Shown one piece after another: positions 15,361 to 25,081 of a DNA stretch of 64,000 nucleotides. Position 1 is the first letter of the stretch. Every line of letters begins with the position of its first letter. The DNA is from Pseudomonas sp. S37 (GTDB lineage: Bacteria; Pseudomonadota; Gammaproteobacteria; Pseudomonadales; Pseudomonadaceae): contig NZ_JACVZC010000002.1 in assembly GCF_016658545.1 (NCBI RefSeq), positions 62,001-126,000 on the forward strand. The letters run 5' to 3'. Below the pieces are notes generated by a model. The model had not been told where the DNA came from. It saw only the letters and a list, made by a program, of their open reading frames with translations, and ran no database searches. Position numbers and translations under genes: made by a program.

Positions 15361-15867
15361 ATGAACGAACAAACATCGCGCCTGAATCGGGAACGGCGCT
15401 TTCTGGTGTTGCTGGGCCTGATCTGCATATCGCTGATCGGCGGCGCCCTTTACATGCAGGTGGTGCTGGGCGAGGCCCCTTGCCCGCTGTGCATCCTGCA
15501 GCGTTACGCGCTGCTGTTCATTGCCGTATTCGCCTTCCTTGCCGCCGCCATGCCGGGGCGCCGCAGCCTGACCTTCTTCGAAGCACTGGTGGTGCTCAGC
15601 GCCATTGGCGGAATCGTTGCGGCCGGCAACCATGTGTATATACTCGCCAACCCCATGGTCAGTTGCGGCATCGATACCCTGCAGCCGATCGTCGATGACC
15701 TGCCGCTGGCCAAGCTGTGGCCGCTGGCGTTCCAGGTCGATGGCTTCTGCAGCACGCCGTACCCGCCGATCCTCGGCTTGTCGTTGGCTCAATGGGCGCT
15801 TGTGGCGTTCGTGCTGACCGCCATCCTGGTTCCGCTCGGCATCTACCGCAACCGGCGCCAGGCTTAG
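15361..15867 (+). CDS. dsbB: Disulfide bond formation protein DsbB
   Basis: 168 residues, an inner-membrane protein with four hydrophobic segments. The first periplasmic redox pair is the CPLC motif (about 41-44). The second pair is formed by the Cys in MVSCGID and the Cys in DGFCSTP. DsbB reoxidises periplasmic DsbA and passes electrons to ubiquinone. It lies upstream of the cyo operon, which oxidises the same quinol pool, but a 559-bp gap with its own promoter features separates them. A GAAGGAA ribosome-binding site supports the ATG. Confidence 0.93.
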   Translation: MNEQTSRLNRERRFLVLLGLICISLIGGALYMQVVLGEAPCPLCILQRYALLFIAVFAFLAAAMPGRRSLTFFEALVVLSAIGGIVAAGNHVYILANPMVSCGIDTLQPIVDDLPLAKLWPLAFQVDGFCSTPYPPILGLSLAQWALVAFVLTAILVPLGIYRNRRQA

Positions 15868-15868
15868 A

Positions 15869-15898
15869 CAAAAGTCCCGAATTGCATGGGGGCTTTTG
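15869..15898 (+). terminator. Weak terminator-like hairpin after dsbB
   Basis: AAAAGTCCC and GGGGGCTTTT are separated by a loop of about 10 nt directly after the dsbB stop. The stem is imperfect and the T-run is only four bases. Confidence 0.45.
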
Positions 15899-15932
15899 CA
15901 GCGCATGTGAAGAGCGAAAAGTTGCCCTCCGC

Positions 15933-15965
15933 TTGATCCAGATCAACCACAAAGCCTTGTAGAAT
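15933..15965 (+). promoter_or_regulatory. Anr/FNR box over a candidate cyo promoter
   Basis: A perfect FNR/Anr palindrome TTGAT-CCAG-ATCAA lies at 15933-15946. A -10-like TAGAAT follows at 15960-15965. The -35 region of that promoter falls inside the box, a position expected for repression under low oxygen rather than activation. This fits the aerobic bo3 oxidase downstream. Confidence 0.65.
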
Positions 15966-16426
15966 GCGGCTTTGAGGGCTAGCAAGCGGGGTGCGACAAA
16001 CTGTCGCGAAGTTGAGTTTTTCAGTCCTATTGTTACGCATTCTGTAAAAGACTGTTGCTCAATAAGTCATAGTCAAGGGTTGGCGACCTCACTACAATCG
16101 CCCCCAATTTCCGTTCGGCACTGCTTGCGAGTCGCAGGATTGAAGGAAGCCCCAGCGCTCCTTTTTGCTGACTTCGTCAAGTTTCGCCCAACGGCGATAC
16201 CGGGCGGACACCCCTCCGCGTTTTCCCGCACCAAATGGACTTGGTCTGAAGTACAGGCCTGTTGCCTACGAAACCATAAGCACCGCTAACACGCTTGAAG
16301 CCAAGGTCCTGCAGTCGGACCCCAGGCCGGAGCGAGTACGGGCGCGAAATGCCTCACTTGGCAGGACGAAGTGTTGGCTACCAAAACACAAATTGCATTG
16401 AAGCAAGCTGATCTAGAGGTCGTGAG
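15966..16426 (+). other. Long leader upstream of cyoA
   Basis: About 460 bp separate the Anr-box promoter from cyoA. A second -10-like TACAAT lies at 16093-16098. Two overlapping short frames (15972-16289 and 16165-16401) are open but lack good ribosome-binding sites. I do not call them, although small upstream frames may have been annotated at this locus in P. putida. The end of the leader just before cyoA is AT-richer. Confidence 0.4.
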
Positions 16427-17368
16427 ATGAGTAAAAAGCGTTACCCCAGACTGTTTGGCATATTGCCCGTTTTAGGCATGCTTTTACTCAGTGGGTGCAA
16501 CTGGACCCTGCTCGACCCGAAGGGCCAGGTCGGCATTGAGCAAAAGAACCTGATCCTGATCGCAACCGGCCTGATGCTGCTGGTGGTGATTCCCGTCATC
16601 ATCATGACCCTGGCGTTCGCCTGGAAGTACCGTGCTTCCAACAAGGCAGCCACCTACACCCCTGACTGGTCGCACTCGACCAAGATCGAGGCCGCGGTGT
16701 GGATCATCCCGATCCTGATCATCATCGCCCTGGGTTACGTCACCTACAAGTCCACCCACAAGCTGGATCCTTACCGCCCGCTGGATTCGGACGTGAAGCC
16801 GATTCAGATCGACGTGGTCGCGCTGGACTGGAAGTGGCTGTTCATCTACCCGGAGCAGGGCATTGCCACGGTCAACAAGATCGTCTTCCCGGCTAACACC
16901 CCGGTCAACTTCCGCGTCACTTCCGACGCCGTGATGAACTCGTTCTTCATCCCGGGCTTGGGCGGCCAGATCTACGCCATGGCCGGCATGACCACCAAGC
17001 TGCACCTGATCGCCAACGAAAACGGCGAGTTCGACGGTATCAGCGCCAACTACAGCGGTGCTGGCTTCACCGGCATGAAATTCAAGGCTACTGCTACCTC
17101 CCAGGAAGACTTCGACAAGTGGGTCGCCGAGGTCAAGCAGTCGCCGAAGAAGCTGGACAAGGCCGAATACGACGCCTTGGCCAAACCAAGCGAAAACAAC
17201 CCAGTCGCGCTGTATAGCGAGGCCTCGCCAGAGCAGTTCCAGCTGATCGTCGACAAGTACGAAGGCATGAACCGCGGTCGTAGCCACGAAGAAGCAGGCA
17301 GCAAAGATCTGGCCACAACCAAGGGTGTGGAATCGAGTATGCAACCAGCTGCCGGTGCAGAGGAGTAA
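16427..17368 (+). CDS. cyoA: Cytochrome bo3 ubiquinol oxidase subunit II
   Basis: 313 residues. A lipoprotein signal ends in LLLSGC with the lipidated Cys at 24. Two membrane helices follow (about 40-62 and 85-105), then a periplasmic cupredoxin-like domain. As expected for quinol oxidases there is no CuA site. This is subunit II of the proton-pumping oxidase that reduces O2 with ubiquinol. It is the first gene of cyoABCDE, with 3 bp to cyoB. Confidence 0.96.
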   Translation: MSKKRYPRLFGILPVLGMLLLSGCNWTLLDPKGQVGIEQKNLILIATGLMLLVVIPVIIMTLAFAWKYRASNKAATYTPDWSHSTKIEAAVWIIPILIIIALGYVTYKSTHKLDPYRPLDSDVKPIQIDVVALDWKWLFIYPEQGIATVNKIVFPANTPVNFRVTSDAVMNSFFIPGLGGQIYAMAGMTTKLHLIANENGEFDGISANYSGAGFTGMKFKATATSQEDFDKWVAEVKQSPKKLDKAEYDALAKPSENNPVALYSEASPEQFQLIVDKYEGMNRGRSHEEAGSKDLATTKGVESSMQPAAGAEE

Positions 17369-17371
17369 GAG

Positions 17372-19390
17372 ATGTTCGGTAAACTAAGCCTGGAGGCGAT
17401 ACCCTATCACGAGCCGATAGTCATGGTGACGCTTGCCATGATCGCGCTCGGCGGTATCGCTGTCGTCGGTCTTATCACCTATTTCCGCAAGTGGACCTAC
17501 TTGTGGAGCGAGTGGCTGACTACGGTCGACCACAAAAAGATCGGCGTGATGTACATCATCGTCGCGATGGTCATGCTGCTGCGCGGCTTTGCCGACGCCA
17601 TCATGATGCGTACCCAGCTGGCTGCCGCAACCGGTGGCTCCGAAGGCTACCTGCCGCCTGAACACTATGACCAGATCTTCACCGCCCACGGTGTGATCAT
17701 GATCATCTTCATGGCGATGCCGTTCTTCACCGGCCTGATGAACCTGGCGGTTCCTCTGCAGATCGGTGCACGTGACGTTGCCTTCCCGTTCCTGAACTCC
17801 CTGAGCTTCTACCTGCTGCTGGCAGGCGTGCTGCTGGTCAACATCTCGCTGGGCGTTGGTGAATTCGCCAAGACCGGCTGGGTTGCCTATCCGCCCCTCG
17901 CGGGCATTCAGTACAGCCCTGGGGTGGGTGTCGACTACTACATCTGGGCGCTACAGCTATCCGGCCTGGGTACGACACTTACCGGCGTGAACTTCCTCGT
18001 CACCGTGATGAAGATGCGCGCACCTGGCATGAAGCTGATGGACATGCCGATCTTCACCTGGACCTGCACCTGGGCCAACGTACTGATCGTTGCTTCGTTC
18101 CCGATCCTGACTGCTGCACTCGCGCTGCTGACTGTTGACCGTTATCTGGACTTCCACATTTTCACCAACGAGCTTGGTGGGAACCCGATGATGTACGTCA
18201 ACCTGTTCTGGGCGTGGGGTCACCCTGAGGTTTACATCCTGATTCTGCCGGCCTTCGGTGTGTTCTCGGAAGTGACTTCGACGTTCTCCGGCAAACGCCT
18301 GTTCGGCCACCACTCGATGATCTACGCATCGGGCGCGATCGCCATTCTCGGCTTTGCAGTATGGCTGCACCACTTCTTCACCATGGGTGCCGGCGCCAGC
18401 GTCAACACCTTCTTCGGCCTGGCGACGATGCTGATCTCCATCCCGACCGGTGTGAAGCTGTTCAACTGGCTGTTCACCATGTACCAAGGCCGTGTGCGCT
18501 TCACCGCACCGATGCTCTGGACCCTGGGCTTCATGGTCACCTTCTCCATCGGTGGCATGACCGGCGTACTGCTGGCCGTTCCGGGTGCTGACTTCGTCCT
18601 GCACAACAGCCTGTTCGTAATTGCGCACTTCCACAACGTGATCATCGGTGGCGCGGTATTCGGCTACATCGCCGGTTTCGCCTTCTGGTTCCCGAAAGCC
18701 TTCGGCTTCACCCTGAACGAGAAGTGGGGCAAAGCTGCCTTCTGGTTCTGGCTGTCGGGCTTCTACGTTGCGTTCATGCCGCTGTACGCCCTGGGCTTCA
18801 TGGGCATGACCCGTCGTCTGAACCACTCCGACAACCCACTGTGGGAACCCTACCTGTACGTAGCCGTTGTTGGCGCCGTGCTGATCCTGTTCGGTATCGC
18901 TTGCCAGCTGATCCAGATCTTCGTTTCGGTCCGCGACCGCAACCAGAACCTGGACGTGACCGGCGACCCATGGGGCGGCCGTACCCTGGAATGGTCGACT
19001 TCTTCGCCACCTCCGTTCTACAACTTCGCTCACATGCCTGAGAAAGTTGGCCTGGACTGCTGGCACGAAGCCAAGGAAGCAGGCGTTGCGTACAAGGCCC
19101 CGGCCAAGTACGAAGCCATCCACATGCCGAGCAACACTGCTACCGGTCTGTTCATGGGCCTGTTCCTGACCGTGTTCGGCTTCGCCTTCATCTGGCACAT
19201 CTGGTGGCTGGTGGGCGCGAGCCTGTTGGCAACCATCGCAGTCTTCGTTCGCCACGCTGCACGTGACGACCAGGGCTACATGGTTCCGGCCGAAGAAGTG
19301 GCGCGCATCGAAGGCGAGCGTATGAAAGCGCTGGCCGCAGCAGGTGCTCTGCCTGCCGGCGCACGTGTCGAATCGTTTGAACGGGTGTAA
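17372..19390 (+). CDS. cyoB: Cytochrome bo3 ubiquinol oxidase subunit I
   Basis: 672 residues, the catalytic haem-copper subunit. The low-spin haem ligands are the His in AHGVIMIIF and one in IAHFHNV. WGHPEVY carries the CuB His cross-linked to Tyr, HHFFTMG supplies the other two CuB ligands, and IAHFHNV also supplies the haem o3 ligand. The many membrane helices fit the family. It couples O2 reduction to proton pumping across the inner membrane. Confidence 0.98.
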   Translation: MFGKLSLEAIPYHEPIVMVTLAMIALGGIAVVGLITYFRKWTYLWSEWLTTVDHKKIGVMYIIVAMVMLLRGFADAIMMRTQLAAATGGSEGYLPPEHYDQIFTAHGVIMIIFMAMPFFTGLMNLAVPLQIGARDVAFPFLNSLSFYLLLAGVLLVNISLGVGEFAKTGWVAYPPLAGIQYSPGVGVDYYIWALQLSGLGTTLTGVNFLVTVMKMRAPGMKLMDMPIFTWTCTWANVLIVASFPILTAALALLTVDRYLDFHIFTNELGGNPMMYVNLFWAWGHPEVYILILPAFGVFSEVTSTFSGKRLFGHHSMIYASGAIAILGFAVWLHHFFTMGAGASVNTFFGLATMLISIPTGVKLFNWLFTMYQGRVRFTAPMLWTLGFMVTFSIGGMTGVLLAVPGADFVLHNSLFVIAHFHNVIIGGAVFGYIAGFAFWFPKAFGFTLNEKWGKAAFWFWLSGFYVAFMPLYALGFMGMTRRLNHSDNPLWEPYLYVAVVGAVLILFGIACQLIQIFVSVRDRNQNLDVTGDPWGGRTLEWSTSSPPPFYNFAHMPEKVGLDCWHEAKEAGVAYKAPAKYEAIHMPSNTATGLFMGLFLTVFGFAFIWHIWWLVGASLLATIAVFVRHAARDDQGYMVPAEEVARIEGERMKALAAAGALPAGARVESFERV

Positions 19391-19393
19391 TCA

Positions 19394-20020
19394 ATGTCCA
19401 GTCAAGTAATGCACGGCGGCGCTGCTCATGGTCACGACCATGGGCATGACGACCACCACCACGACTCGGGCCAGATGACCGTACTGGGCTTCTGGCTGTA
19501 CCTGATGACCGACTGCATCCTGTTTGCGTCGCTCTTCGCCACCTACGCGGTGCTGTCCGGCAGTTTTGCCGGCGGCCCGTCGGGTCACGACATCTTCCAG
19601 CTCGATTTCGTAGCTGTTGAAACGCTGTTCCTGTTGCTGTCCTCGATCACCTTCGGCTTCGCCATGCTGAAGATGTTCGACGGCAAGAAAGCAGGCGTAC
19701 TGGGCTGGTTGGCTGTGACCTTCCTGTTCGGTGCAGGCTTCATCGCGATGGAAATCTATGAATTCCATCACCTGATCGGCGAGGGCTTCGGCCCGCAGCG
19801 CAGTGGCTTCCTGTCGGGCTTCTTCGCCCTGGTAGGTACCCACGGCCTGCACGTGACTGCTGGTCTGATCTGGATGGCAATCATGATGTACCAGATCAAC
19901 AAGCACGGCATCACGCCGACCGCCAAGACCCGCATGAGCTGCCTGAGCCTGTTCTGGCACTTCCTGGACGTGGTCTGGATCTGCGTATTCACCGTCGTTT
20001 ACCTGCTGGGAGTTCTGTAA
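19394..20020 (+). CDS. cyoC: Cytochrome bo3 ubiquinol oxidase subunit III
   Basis: 208 residues with five hydrophobic segments typical of haem-copper oxidase subunit III. The N-terminus is rich in His and Asp ([15 protein letters not shown], about 10-24), an expanded version of what is usually a modest extension; a metal-binding role would be speculation. It overlaps cyoD by one base, indicating translational coupling. Confidence 0.96.
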   Translation: MSSQVMHGGAAHGHDHGHDDHHHDSGQMTVLGFWLYLMTDCILFASLFATYAVLSGSFAGGPSGHDIFQLDFVAVETLFLLLSSITFGFAMLKMFDGKKAGVLGWLAVTFLFGAGFIAMEIYEFHHLIGEGFGPQRSGFLSGFFALVGTHGLHVTAGLIWMAIMMYQINKHGITPTAKTRMSCLSLFWHFLDVVWICVFTVVYLLGVL

Positions 20021-20352
20021 TGGCTAACGCACACGACACTCATCACGAAGGTAATCACGGCAGCGTCAAGTCGTACATGATCGGTTTTGTACTGTCGATC
20101 ATCCTGACCGCGATCCCGTTCGGCCTGGCCATGACTGCCAGCCTGCCGAAGAACCTGACCGTTCTGATCATTGTTGCCATGGCCGTGATCCAGGTAGTTG
20201 TCCACCTGGTCTACTTCCTGCACATGGACCGCTCGAAAGAGCAACGCAACAACGTATCGACGTTCCTGTTCACCACCTTGGTGATCGCTCTGCTTGTCGG
20301 CCTGTCGCTGTGGATCATGTTCAGCATCCACTTCGAAATGTTGGCCAAGTGA
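20020..20352 (+). CDS. cyoD: Cytochrome bo3 ubiquinol oxidase subunit IV
   Basis: 110 residues with three membrane helices, a short His-rich start (ANAHDTHHEGNHG) and the family segment VVHLVYFLHMDRS. It is the small subunit that assists assembly of the CuB site in subunit I. The start codon overlaps the cyoC stop. Confidence 0.95.
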   Translation: MANAHDTHHEGNHGSVKSYMIGFVLSIILTAIPFGLAMTASLPKNLTVLIIVAMAVIQVVVHLVYFLHMDRSKEQRNNVSTFLFTTLVIALLVGLSLWIMFSIHFEMLAK

Positions 20353-20363
20353 GGTAAGACTGC

Positions 20364-21251
20364 ATGTCCGTTAAGCACTTTATCCAAATCACCAAACCGG
20401 GGATCATTTTCGGTAACGTGCTTTCCGTGGCAGGCGGTTTCTTCCTTGCCTCGAAGGGCCATGTGGATTTCGCCCTGTTCCTGGCGGTGGTGATCGGTAC
20501 TTCGCTGGTGGTTGCGTCCGGATGCGTGTTCAACAACTGCATCGACCGTGACATCGACCACAAGATGGAGCGCACCAAGAACCGCGTCATGGTGCAGGGC
20601 GGCATGTCGCTGCCCCTCGCGCTGATCTACGCCACCCTGCTCGGGGTGGCGGGTTTCAGCCTGCTGTATGTCCAGGCCAACCCGCTGTCGGCGTTCTGCG
20701 CGCTGATTGGCTTCATTGTCTACGTCGGTTTCTACAGCCTGTGGCTGAAGCGTAAATCGGTGCACGGCACCTTGGTCGGCAGCCTGTCCGGTGCCATGCC
20801 TCCGGTGATCGGCTACTGCGCCGTCAGCAACAGCTTCGACCTGGCTGCAGTGACCCTGCTGGTGATGTTCAGCCTGTGGCAGATGCCGCACAGCTTTGCC
20901 ATCGCCATCTTCCGCTTCAAGGATTACAGCGCTGCCAACATTCCGGTCCTGCCGGTGGCACGTGGTGTGCTTGCGGCGAAGAAGCAGATCGTGCTGTACG
21001 TACTGGCCTTCGTGCTCGCCACCTTGATGCTTACCCTCGGCGGTTACGCCGGCCTCGGCTACTTGGCCGTGGCAGCTGCCATGGGCCTGTACTGGCTGTA
21101 CATGGCCTGGGGTGGCTACAAGGCCGAGGACGACAGCAAGTGGGCCCGCAAGGTGTTCGGCTTCTCCATCCTCACCGTCACTGCCCTGAGCGTGATGATG
21201 GGTGTGGACAGCCAGACCGCTGCGGACGTGCTGATGACCTACGCACGCTGA
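20364..21251 (+). CDS. cyoE: Protohaem IX farnesyltransferase (haem O synthase)
   Basis: 295 residues, a UbiA-type prenyltransferase with multiple membrane helices. The first Asp-rich motif is the NNCIDRDID stretch (about 53-61) followed by MERTKNR. The second conserved region is in [15 protein letters not shown]. It farnesylates haem b to haem o, needed in the binuclear centre of CyoB. It is the last gene of the operon and is followed by a clear terminator. Confidence 0.96.
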   Translation: MSVKHFIQITKPGIIFGNVLSVAGGFFLASKGHVDFALFLAVVIGTSLVVASGCVFNNCIDRDIDHKMERTKNRVMVQGGMSLPLALIYATLLGVAGFSLLYVQANPLSAFCALIGFIVYVGFYSLWLKRKSVHGTLVGSLSGAMPPVIGYCAVSNSFDLAAVTLLVMFSLWQMPHSFAIAIFRFKDYSAANIPVLPVARGVLAAKKQIVLYVLAFVLATLMLTLGGYAGLGYLAVAAAMGLYWLYMAWGGYKAEDDSKWARKVFGFSILTVTALSVMMGVDSQTAADVLMTYAR

Positions 21252-21270
21252 AATAGCTGCCTGTTTCACG

Positions 21271-21301
21271 AAAACCCCGGCCATTGTGTCGGGGTTTTTT
21301 T
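21271..21301 (+). terminator. Rho-independent terminator of the cyo operon
   Basis: AAAACCCCG and CGGGGTTTTTTT flank a 10-nt loop, with a run of seven T. Confidence 0.9.
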
Positions 21302-21312
21302 ATGGGTGTTTT

Positions 21313-21416
21313 CCTGTGCCGGCCTCTTCGCGGGTGAACCCGCTCCCACAGGTACAGCGCAACCCTCGAAACCTGTGGAGGTTCCTGTGGGAGCGGGTTC
21401 ACCCGCGAAGAAGCCA
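21313..21416. repeat. Inverted REP pair (family 1)
   Basis: Two GCGGGTGAACCCGC-core units in opposite orientation lie directly after the cyo terminator. The second copy has GAAGAAGCC in place of GAAGAGGCC. Confidence 0.9.
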
Positions 21417-21587
21417 AGCCTGAAAATATAAATCCCTGATTTTCAAAAAATACATCTGAAAAATTCTAACAAAACAGGAAATTGTCCTTTACAGGCATCC
21501 TGTTTCAGCACTATCTTCTGATCCAGGCCGCCACATCGGCCAACGTCGCTCGGACGGTTCCGGGCGCTTACGTACTCAGAGGAAGCC

Positions 21588-22796
21588 ATGGCCAACCCAG
21601 GTTCGCCGCGCCGCTTTGCGCGCATCGATCGTCTCCCCCCTTACGTCTTCAACATCACTGCCGAGCTCAAGATGGCTGCCCGCCGCCGTGGCGAGGACAT
21701 CATCGACCTGAGCATGGGCAACCCCGACGGCGCCACCCCGCCGCACATCGTCGAGAAGCTGGTGCAGGTCGCCCAGCGTGAAGACACCCACGGCTATTCC
21801 ACCTCGCGCGGCATCCCGCGCCTGCGCCGGGCCATTTCCAACTGGTACAAGGAACGCTACGAGGTCGACATCGACCCGGAAAGCGAAGCCATCGTTACCA
21901 TCGGCTCCAAAGAAGGCCTGGCCCACCTGATGCTGGCCACCCTCGACCAGGGCGACACGGTGCTGGTGCCCAACCCTAGCTACCCGATCCATATCTACGG
22001 TGCGGTGATTGCCGGCGCCCAGGTGCGTTCCGTGCCGCTGGTGCCGGGTGTGGACTTCTTCAACGAGCTTGAGCGGGCCATTCGCGAATCGATCCCCAAG
22101 CCGAAGATGATGATCCTCGGCTTCCCGTCCAACCCTACCGCGCAGTGCGTGGAGCTGGACTTCTTCGAGCGGGTGGTGGCGCTGGCCAAGCAGTACGGCG
22201 TGCTGGTGATTCACGACCTGGCCTATGCCGACATCGTCTACGACGGCTGGAAAGCCCCGTCGATCATGCAGGTGCCAGGCGCCAAGGATATTGCGGTGGA
22301 GTTCTTCACCCTGTCCAAGAGCTACAACATGGCGGGCTGGCGGATCGGCTTCATGGTCGGTAATCCCGAGCTGGTCAGCGCGCTGGCGCGGATCAAGAGC
22401 TACCACGACTACGGCACCTTCACCCCGCTGCAGGTGGCTGCGATTGCTGCGCTGGAAGGCGACCAGCAGTGCGTGCGCGACATTGCCGAGCAATATCGCC
22501 AGCGCCGCAACCTGTTGGTGAAGGGCCTGCACGAGCTTGGCTGGATGGTCGAGAACCCCAAGGCATCGATGTACGTGTGGGCGAAGATTCCGCCGGAGTA
22601 TGCACACCTGGGCTCGCTGGAGTTCTCCAAGAAGCTGCTGGCCGAGGCCAAGGTGTGCGTGTCGCCGGGGATTGGTTTTGGTGACTATGGTGATGACCAT
22701 GTGCGCTTTGCCCTGATCGAGAACCAGGACCGTATCCGCCAGGCGATTCGCGGCATTCGGCAGATGTTCCGGGCTGACGGCCTGGCCCGCAAGTAA
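21588..22796 (+). CDS. alaC: Alanine-forming aminotransferase AlaC
   Basis: 402 residues, a class I/II PLP aminotransferase. The N-terminal stretch with [17 protein letters not shown] is very like E. coli AlaC as I recall it. The PLP lysine lies in [14 protein letters not shown]. The enzyme transfers an amino group from glutamate to pyruvate. An AGAGGAA ribosome-binding site supports the ATG. The AT-rich 170-bp leader contains an 8-bp inverted repeat, AAACAGGA (21472-21479) and TCCTGTTT (21498-21505), of unknown role. Confidence 0.93.
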   Translation: MANPGSPRRFARIDRLPPYVFNITAELKMAARRRGEDIIDLSMGNPDGATPPHIVEKLVQVAQREDTHGYSTSRGIPRLRRAISNWYKERYEVDIDPESEAIVTIGSKEGLAHLMLATLDQGDTVLVPNPSYPIHIYGAVIAGAQVRSVPLVPGVDFFNELERAIRESIPKPKMMILGFPSNPTAQCVELDFFERVVALAKQYGVLVIHDLAYADIVYDGWKAPSIMQVPGAKDIAVEFFTLSKSYNMAGWRIGFMVGNPELVSALARIKSYHDYGTFTPLQVAAIAALEGDQQCVRDIAEQYRQRRNLLVKGLHELGWMVENPKASMYVWAKIPPEYAHLGSLEFSKKLLAEAKVCVSPGIGFGDYGDDHVRFALIENQDRIRQAIRGIRQMFRADGLARK

Positions 22797-22802
22797 GGCC
22801 AT

Positions 22803-22924
22803 GGGGGCCGCTTTGCGACCCATCGCGACACAAGGCCGCTCCTACAAGGGACCGCGTCAGTGCATGTTACGCGGTCCCTTGTAGGAGCGGCCTTGTGTCG
22901 CGATGGGCTGCAAAGCAGCCCCCG
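22803..22924. repeat. Inverted REP pair (family 2: CGACACAAGGCCGCTCCTACA)
   Basis: Two units containing GGCCGCTCCTAC and its complement face each other around a GGACCGCGT...ACGCGGTCC stem. The whole stretch can fold into one long hairpin between alaC and the next gene. Confidence 0.9.
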
Positions 22925-23010
22925 ACGGATTCAAAGGCTACATTTCCGTCTGCATTCCACCTAAAAGCCAACCTACCTTCAGCACTCATTTCTCACCAAA
23001 GATATCCCCC

Positions 23011-24138
23011 ATGAGTGTCTTCACCGCCTACTTCTGCGGCACCGGCTCGCACCGCTTCGACGACGCCAACCCCAACTTCTGGAATGGCGAACTGGTCTCG
23101 ACCCTGGCCAGCAACGACCAAGGCCGCGAATTCGCCCACTGGATCGCCGTCGACGGCCCCGGCAGCGGCAACCTGCAGGATGACAACCTGTTCGTCGAAC
23201 CCGGCGGCTATTTCAACTGGACCGGCCAACTGTTTGGCCGCGGTTGGGAAGAAAACGTCAACCATGTGCTGCAGGTGATCAAGGGCGAAAGCAGCTGGCA
23301 GCGCACCAAGCTGAGCGAGGAGGAGTACCAGCGGCTGAAAGATGCTGGAGTGCCCATCCCGGACGCCTCTTCAACCGCCTCCTGGTTCTGGCGCACCTAT
23401 GACTACGGCGATCGCCACCCAACGCCGCAGGAGCTGCAGGAGCGCATCATCAGCATGTTCCGCAAGCCGCGCCTGCCCACCCAGGTCAACCTGGTGGGCT
23501 GGAGCAGGGGAGGGATCAGTTGCCACATGCTGGCCAATGCCATGGCTCAAGACCCGGTATTGCGGGACATACCGGTGAACATCTTTGCCATTGACCCGGT
23601 ACCAGGGGTGGGCAATGTGCAAAGCGAACGTGTCACGTTGGCTGATAACGTCAAGGAATACGTTGGCTTCTACTCGCGCGATGAGCGTTCCAAAGGGTTT
23701 GCCTGCGTAATCCCCGCCGTCGCGCAACAGACGCGGATATGCGTGTATCCCATGCCGGGCCGGCATGCCACGCTGGTGGGCAATGCTTCGGCGGATGGCG
23801 CCGGTGAGGGAAAGGTGTTGGCGGAACCAGGGTTGATCGTTCGCCATTTTGCCGAAGTGTGCCTGGCGCGCTGGGGCGTACAGCTGAACAAGCGGCTGGC
23901 CCTGGGTGACGGCCAGTTGATGAAGTATCACCAACTCATGGCGGCGGCTGACAAGCAGTATCAGGCCATGCGCAGTGAGTCCTACACCGTACTCACCGAG
24001 GGTGAAAAGCACGATCGGCTGGTGCACTGTGGCGAAGCCCGTACGCACTTCAGCAAGGTGCAGGGCAATGACTACGACCCGAGCGCGGGCCTTGCTTTGC
24101 AGCGTTGGGATGCCTCTACTTACAACGCGATCTGCTAG
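23011..24138 (+). CDS. Putative alpha/beta-hydrolase, function unknown
   Basis: I prefer the ATG at 23011 (375 residues); the upstream extension to 22903 runs into the REP element. The protein starts MSVFTAYFCGTGSHRFDD, a Gly-rich loop of the kind seen after the first strand of some lipase-like hydrolases. Ser165 sits in a nucleophile elbow GWSRGG and Asp195 in FAIDPVPG, the expected order for a Ser-Asp-His triad; His candidates are in PGRHATLVG and VRHFAE. No signal peptide or membrane helix is seen. The elbow and the DPVPG motif recall DUF2235-like and type VI phospholipase (Tle) effectors, but no secretion or immunity gene lies next to it. The function is not assigned. Confidence 0.7.
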   Translation: MSVFTAYFCGTGSHRFDDANPNFWNGELVSTLASNDQGREFAHWIAVDGPGSGNLQDDNLFVEPGGYFNWTGQLFGRGWEENVNHVLQVIKGESSWQRTKLSEEEYQRLKDAGVPIPDASSTASWFWRTYDYGDRHPTPQELQERIISMFRKPRLPTQVNLVGWSRGGISCHMLANAMAQDPVLRDIPVNIFAIDPVPGVGNVQSERVTLADNVKEYVGFYSRDERSKGFACVIPAVAQQTRICVYPMPGRHATLVGNASADGAGEGKVLAEPGLIVRHFAEVCLARWGVQLNKRLALGDGQLMKYHQLMAAADKQYQAMRSESYTVLTEGEKHDRLVHCGEARTHFSKVQGNDYDPSAGLALQRWDASTYNAIC

Positions 24139-24267
24139 CCATGGCAGGAGGCCGGATCAGCGGCGATTTTTTTTGCATTGCCCCTCTATCCAGCCGCCCC
24201 TGCTTGGATTAAAAATGGCGCCGCGGGCTCAGCCCCGATAACAACAACCTTTCCCCTCCGTGGCATC

Positions 24268-24651
24268 ATGTCTGAATATAACCCTTGCCTTGACTGCGGC
24301 GCCTGCTGCGGGTACTTCCGTGTGTCCTTCTTCTGGGGCGAATGCCAGTCTGCCGGGGGCGTTGTGCCGGACGACCTGGTGGTACAGATCAACCCCACCC
24401 GCGTTGCCATGATCGGCACCGATGCCAAGCCCTGCCGCTGTGTCAGCCTTGAGGGCGAGATCGGCAAAGAGGTGGCTTGTACCATTTATGCCAACCGTTC
24501 CAGCCCGTGCCGCGAGTTTGATGCCTCGTGGGAGGGTGGGGTGCATAACCCCAGCTGTGATGATGCGCGGGCGGCGTATGGGCTGCCACCGCTGACGCCG
24601 CCTGGGGCTAATGAGCCGCATTGGCCGGATGATGGGGCTGAGGTGGCCTGA
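24268..24651 (+). CDS. YkgJ-type cysteine-cluster protein
   Basis: 127 residues from the ATG at 24268. The N-terminal [13 protein letters not shown] and later Cys in [25 protein letters not shown] and HNPSCDDAR give the CxxCxxCC...C pattern of the YkgJ/UPF0153 family, which probably binds zinc or an Fe-S cluster. The biochemical role is unknown. It is a monocistronic gene between two REP-bearing gaps, without an evident partner. Confidence 0.8.
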   Translation: MSEYNPCLDCGACCGYFRVSFFWGECQSAGGVVPDDLVVQINPTRVAMIGTDAKPCRCVSLEGEIGKEVACTIYANRSSPCREFDASWEGGVHNPSCDDARAAYGLPPLTPPGANEPHWPDDGAEVA

Positions 24652-24670
24652 GGCATTTTTGCTCGCCTGC

Positions 24671-24770
24671 ACTGGCCCTTTCGCGGGTGAACCCGCTCCC
24701 ACAGGTACCGCACCAGTTTGAACATTGTGGGATCACTGTGGGAGCGGGTTCACCCGCGAAAGGGCCATCA
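24671..24770. repeat. Inverted REP pair (family 1)
   Basis: Two opposite GCGGGTGAACCCGC-core units separated by about 30 bp. The flanks read TGGCCCTTTCGCGGG rather than GGCCTCTTCGCGGG. Confidence 0.9.
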
Positions 24771-24829
24771 GCTGTAAGAAGATTCTGAACCTGAAACCAA
24801 ATGCTTCAGGTTGCCAGGGATTAGGAATT

Positions 24830-25081
24830 ATCCTACGACCTCAGTCGGATGGCGTCTGATAGGCAAGTAGGAACCTCAGAGATAACGTTTCAGCGTCGCC
24901 ACAATTGGCGACCGGGTGTGAGAAGCCCGGTTTATGAGGAGGCTTGCCAGCTATGGCAGCCGTGCGCGCGCAGACTTCGGTCTGGCCGTGGTACCTCAAC
25001 GGTCTTCTCACCTCGCGTACGGCTGCCACCTAATCTGTGAGAAGGATAAGTGTGGTTGCCTCTAAACATTTTGAGGTGACT
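24830..25081 (+). promoter_or_regulatory. Structured, possibly bistable RNA leader upstream of a small-protein pair
   Basis: Seen directly: a hairpin GTCGCCA/TGGCGAC (24895-24912); a hairpin CCGGG/CCCGG (24912-24930) whose loop holds GTGAGAAG (24918-24925); a 14-bp stem, one G-U, between 24955-24968 and 25014-25027; inside it a UUCG hairpin CAGAC/GTCTG (24971-24984). The unpaired central segment has ACCTCAA (24993-24999) and CTTCTCAC (25004-25011). These can pair upstream with TGAGG (24935-24939) and GTGAGAAG (24918-24925), or downstream with TTGAGGT (25071-25077, the Shine-Dalgarno) and a second GTGAGAAG (25037-25044). The two pairings exclude each other. ACCTCAG is also repeated at 24838 and 24873. 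That this is a regulatory RNA is inference. Confidence 0.65.

Noticed and set aside
15118..15906. 262-codon minus-strand frame over dsbB
   Set aside because: Shadow frame antisense to a clear DsbB with both Cys pairs; no motif of its own.
15972..16401. Two small frames (105 and 78 codons) in the cyo leader
   Set aside because: No ribosome-binding site, composition like non-coding DNA, mutual overlap. Listed only as part of the leader.
22903..23010. Longer N-terminus of the putative hydrolase
   Set aside because: It would encode REP-derived sequence; the ATG at 23011 starts the recognisable fold.
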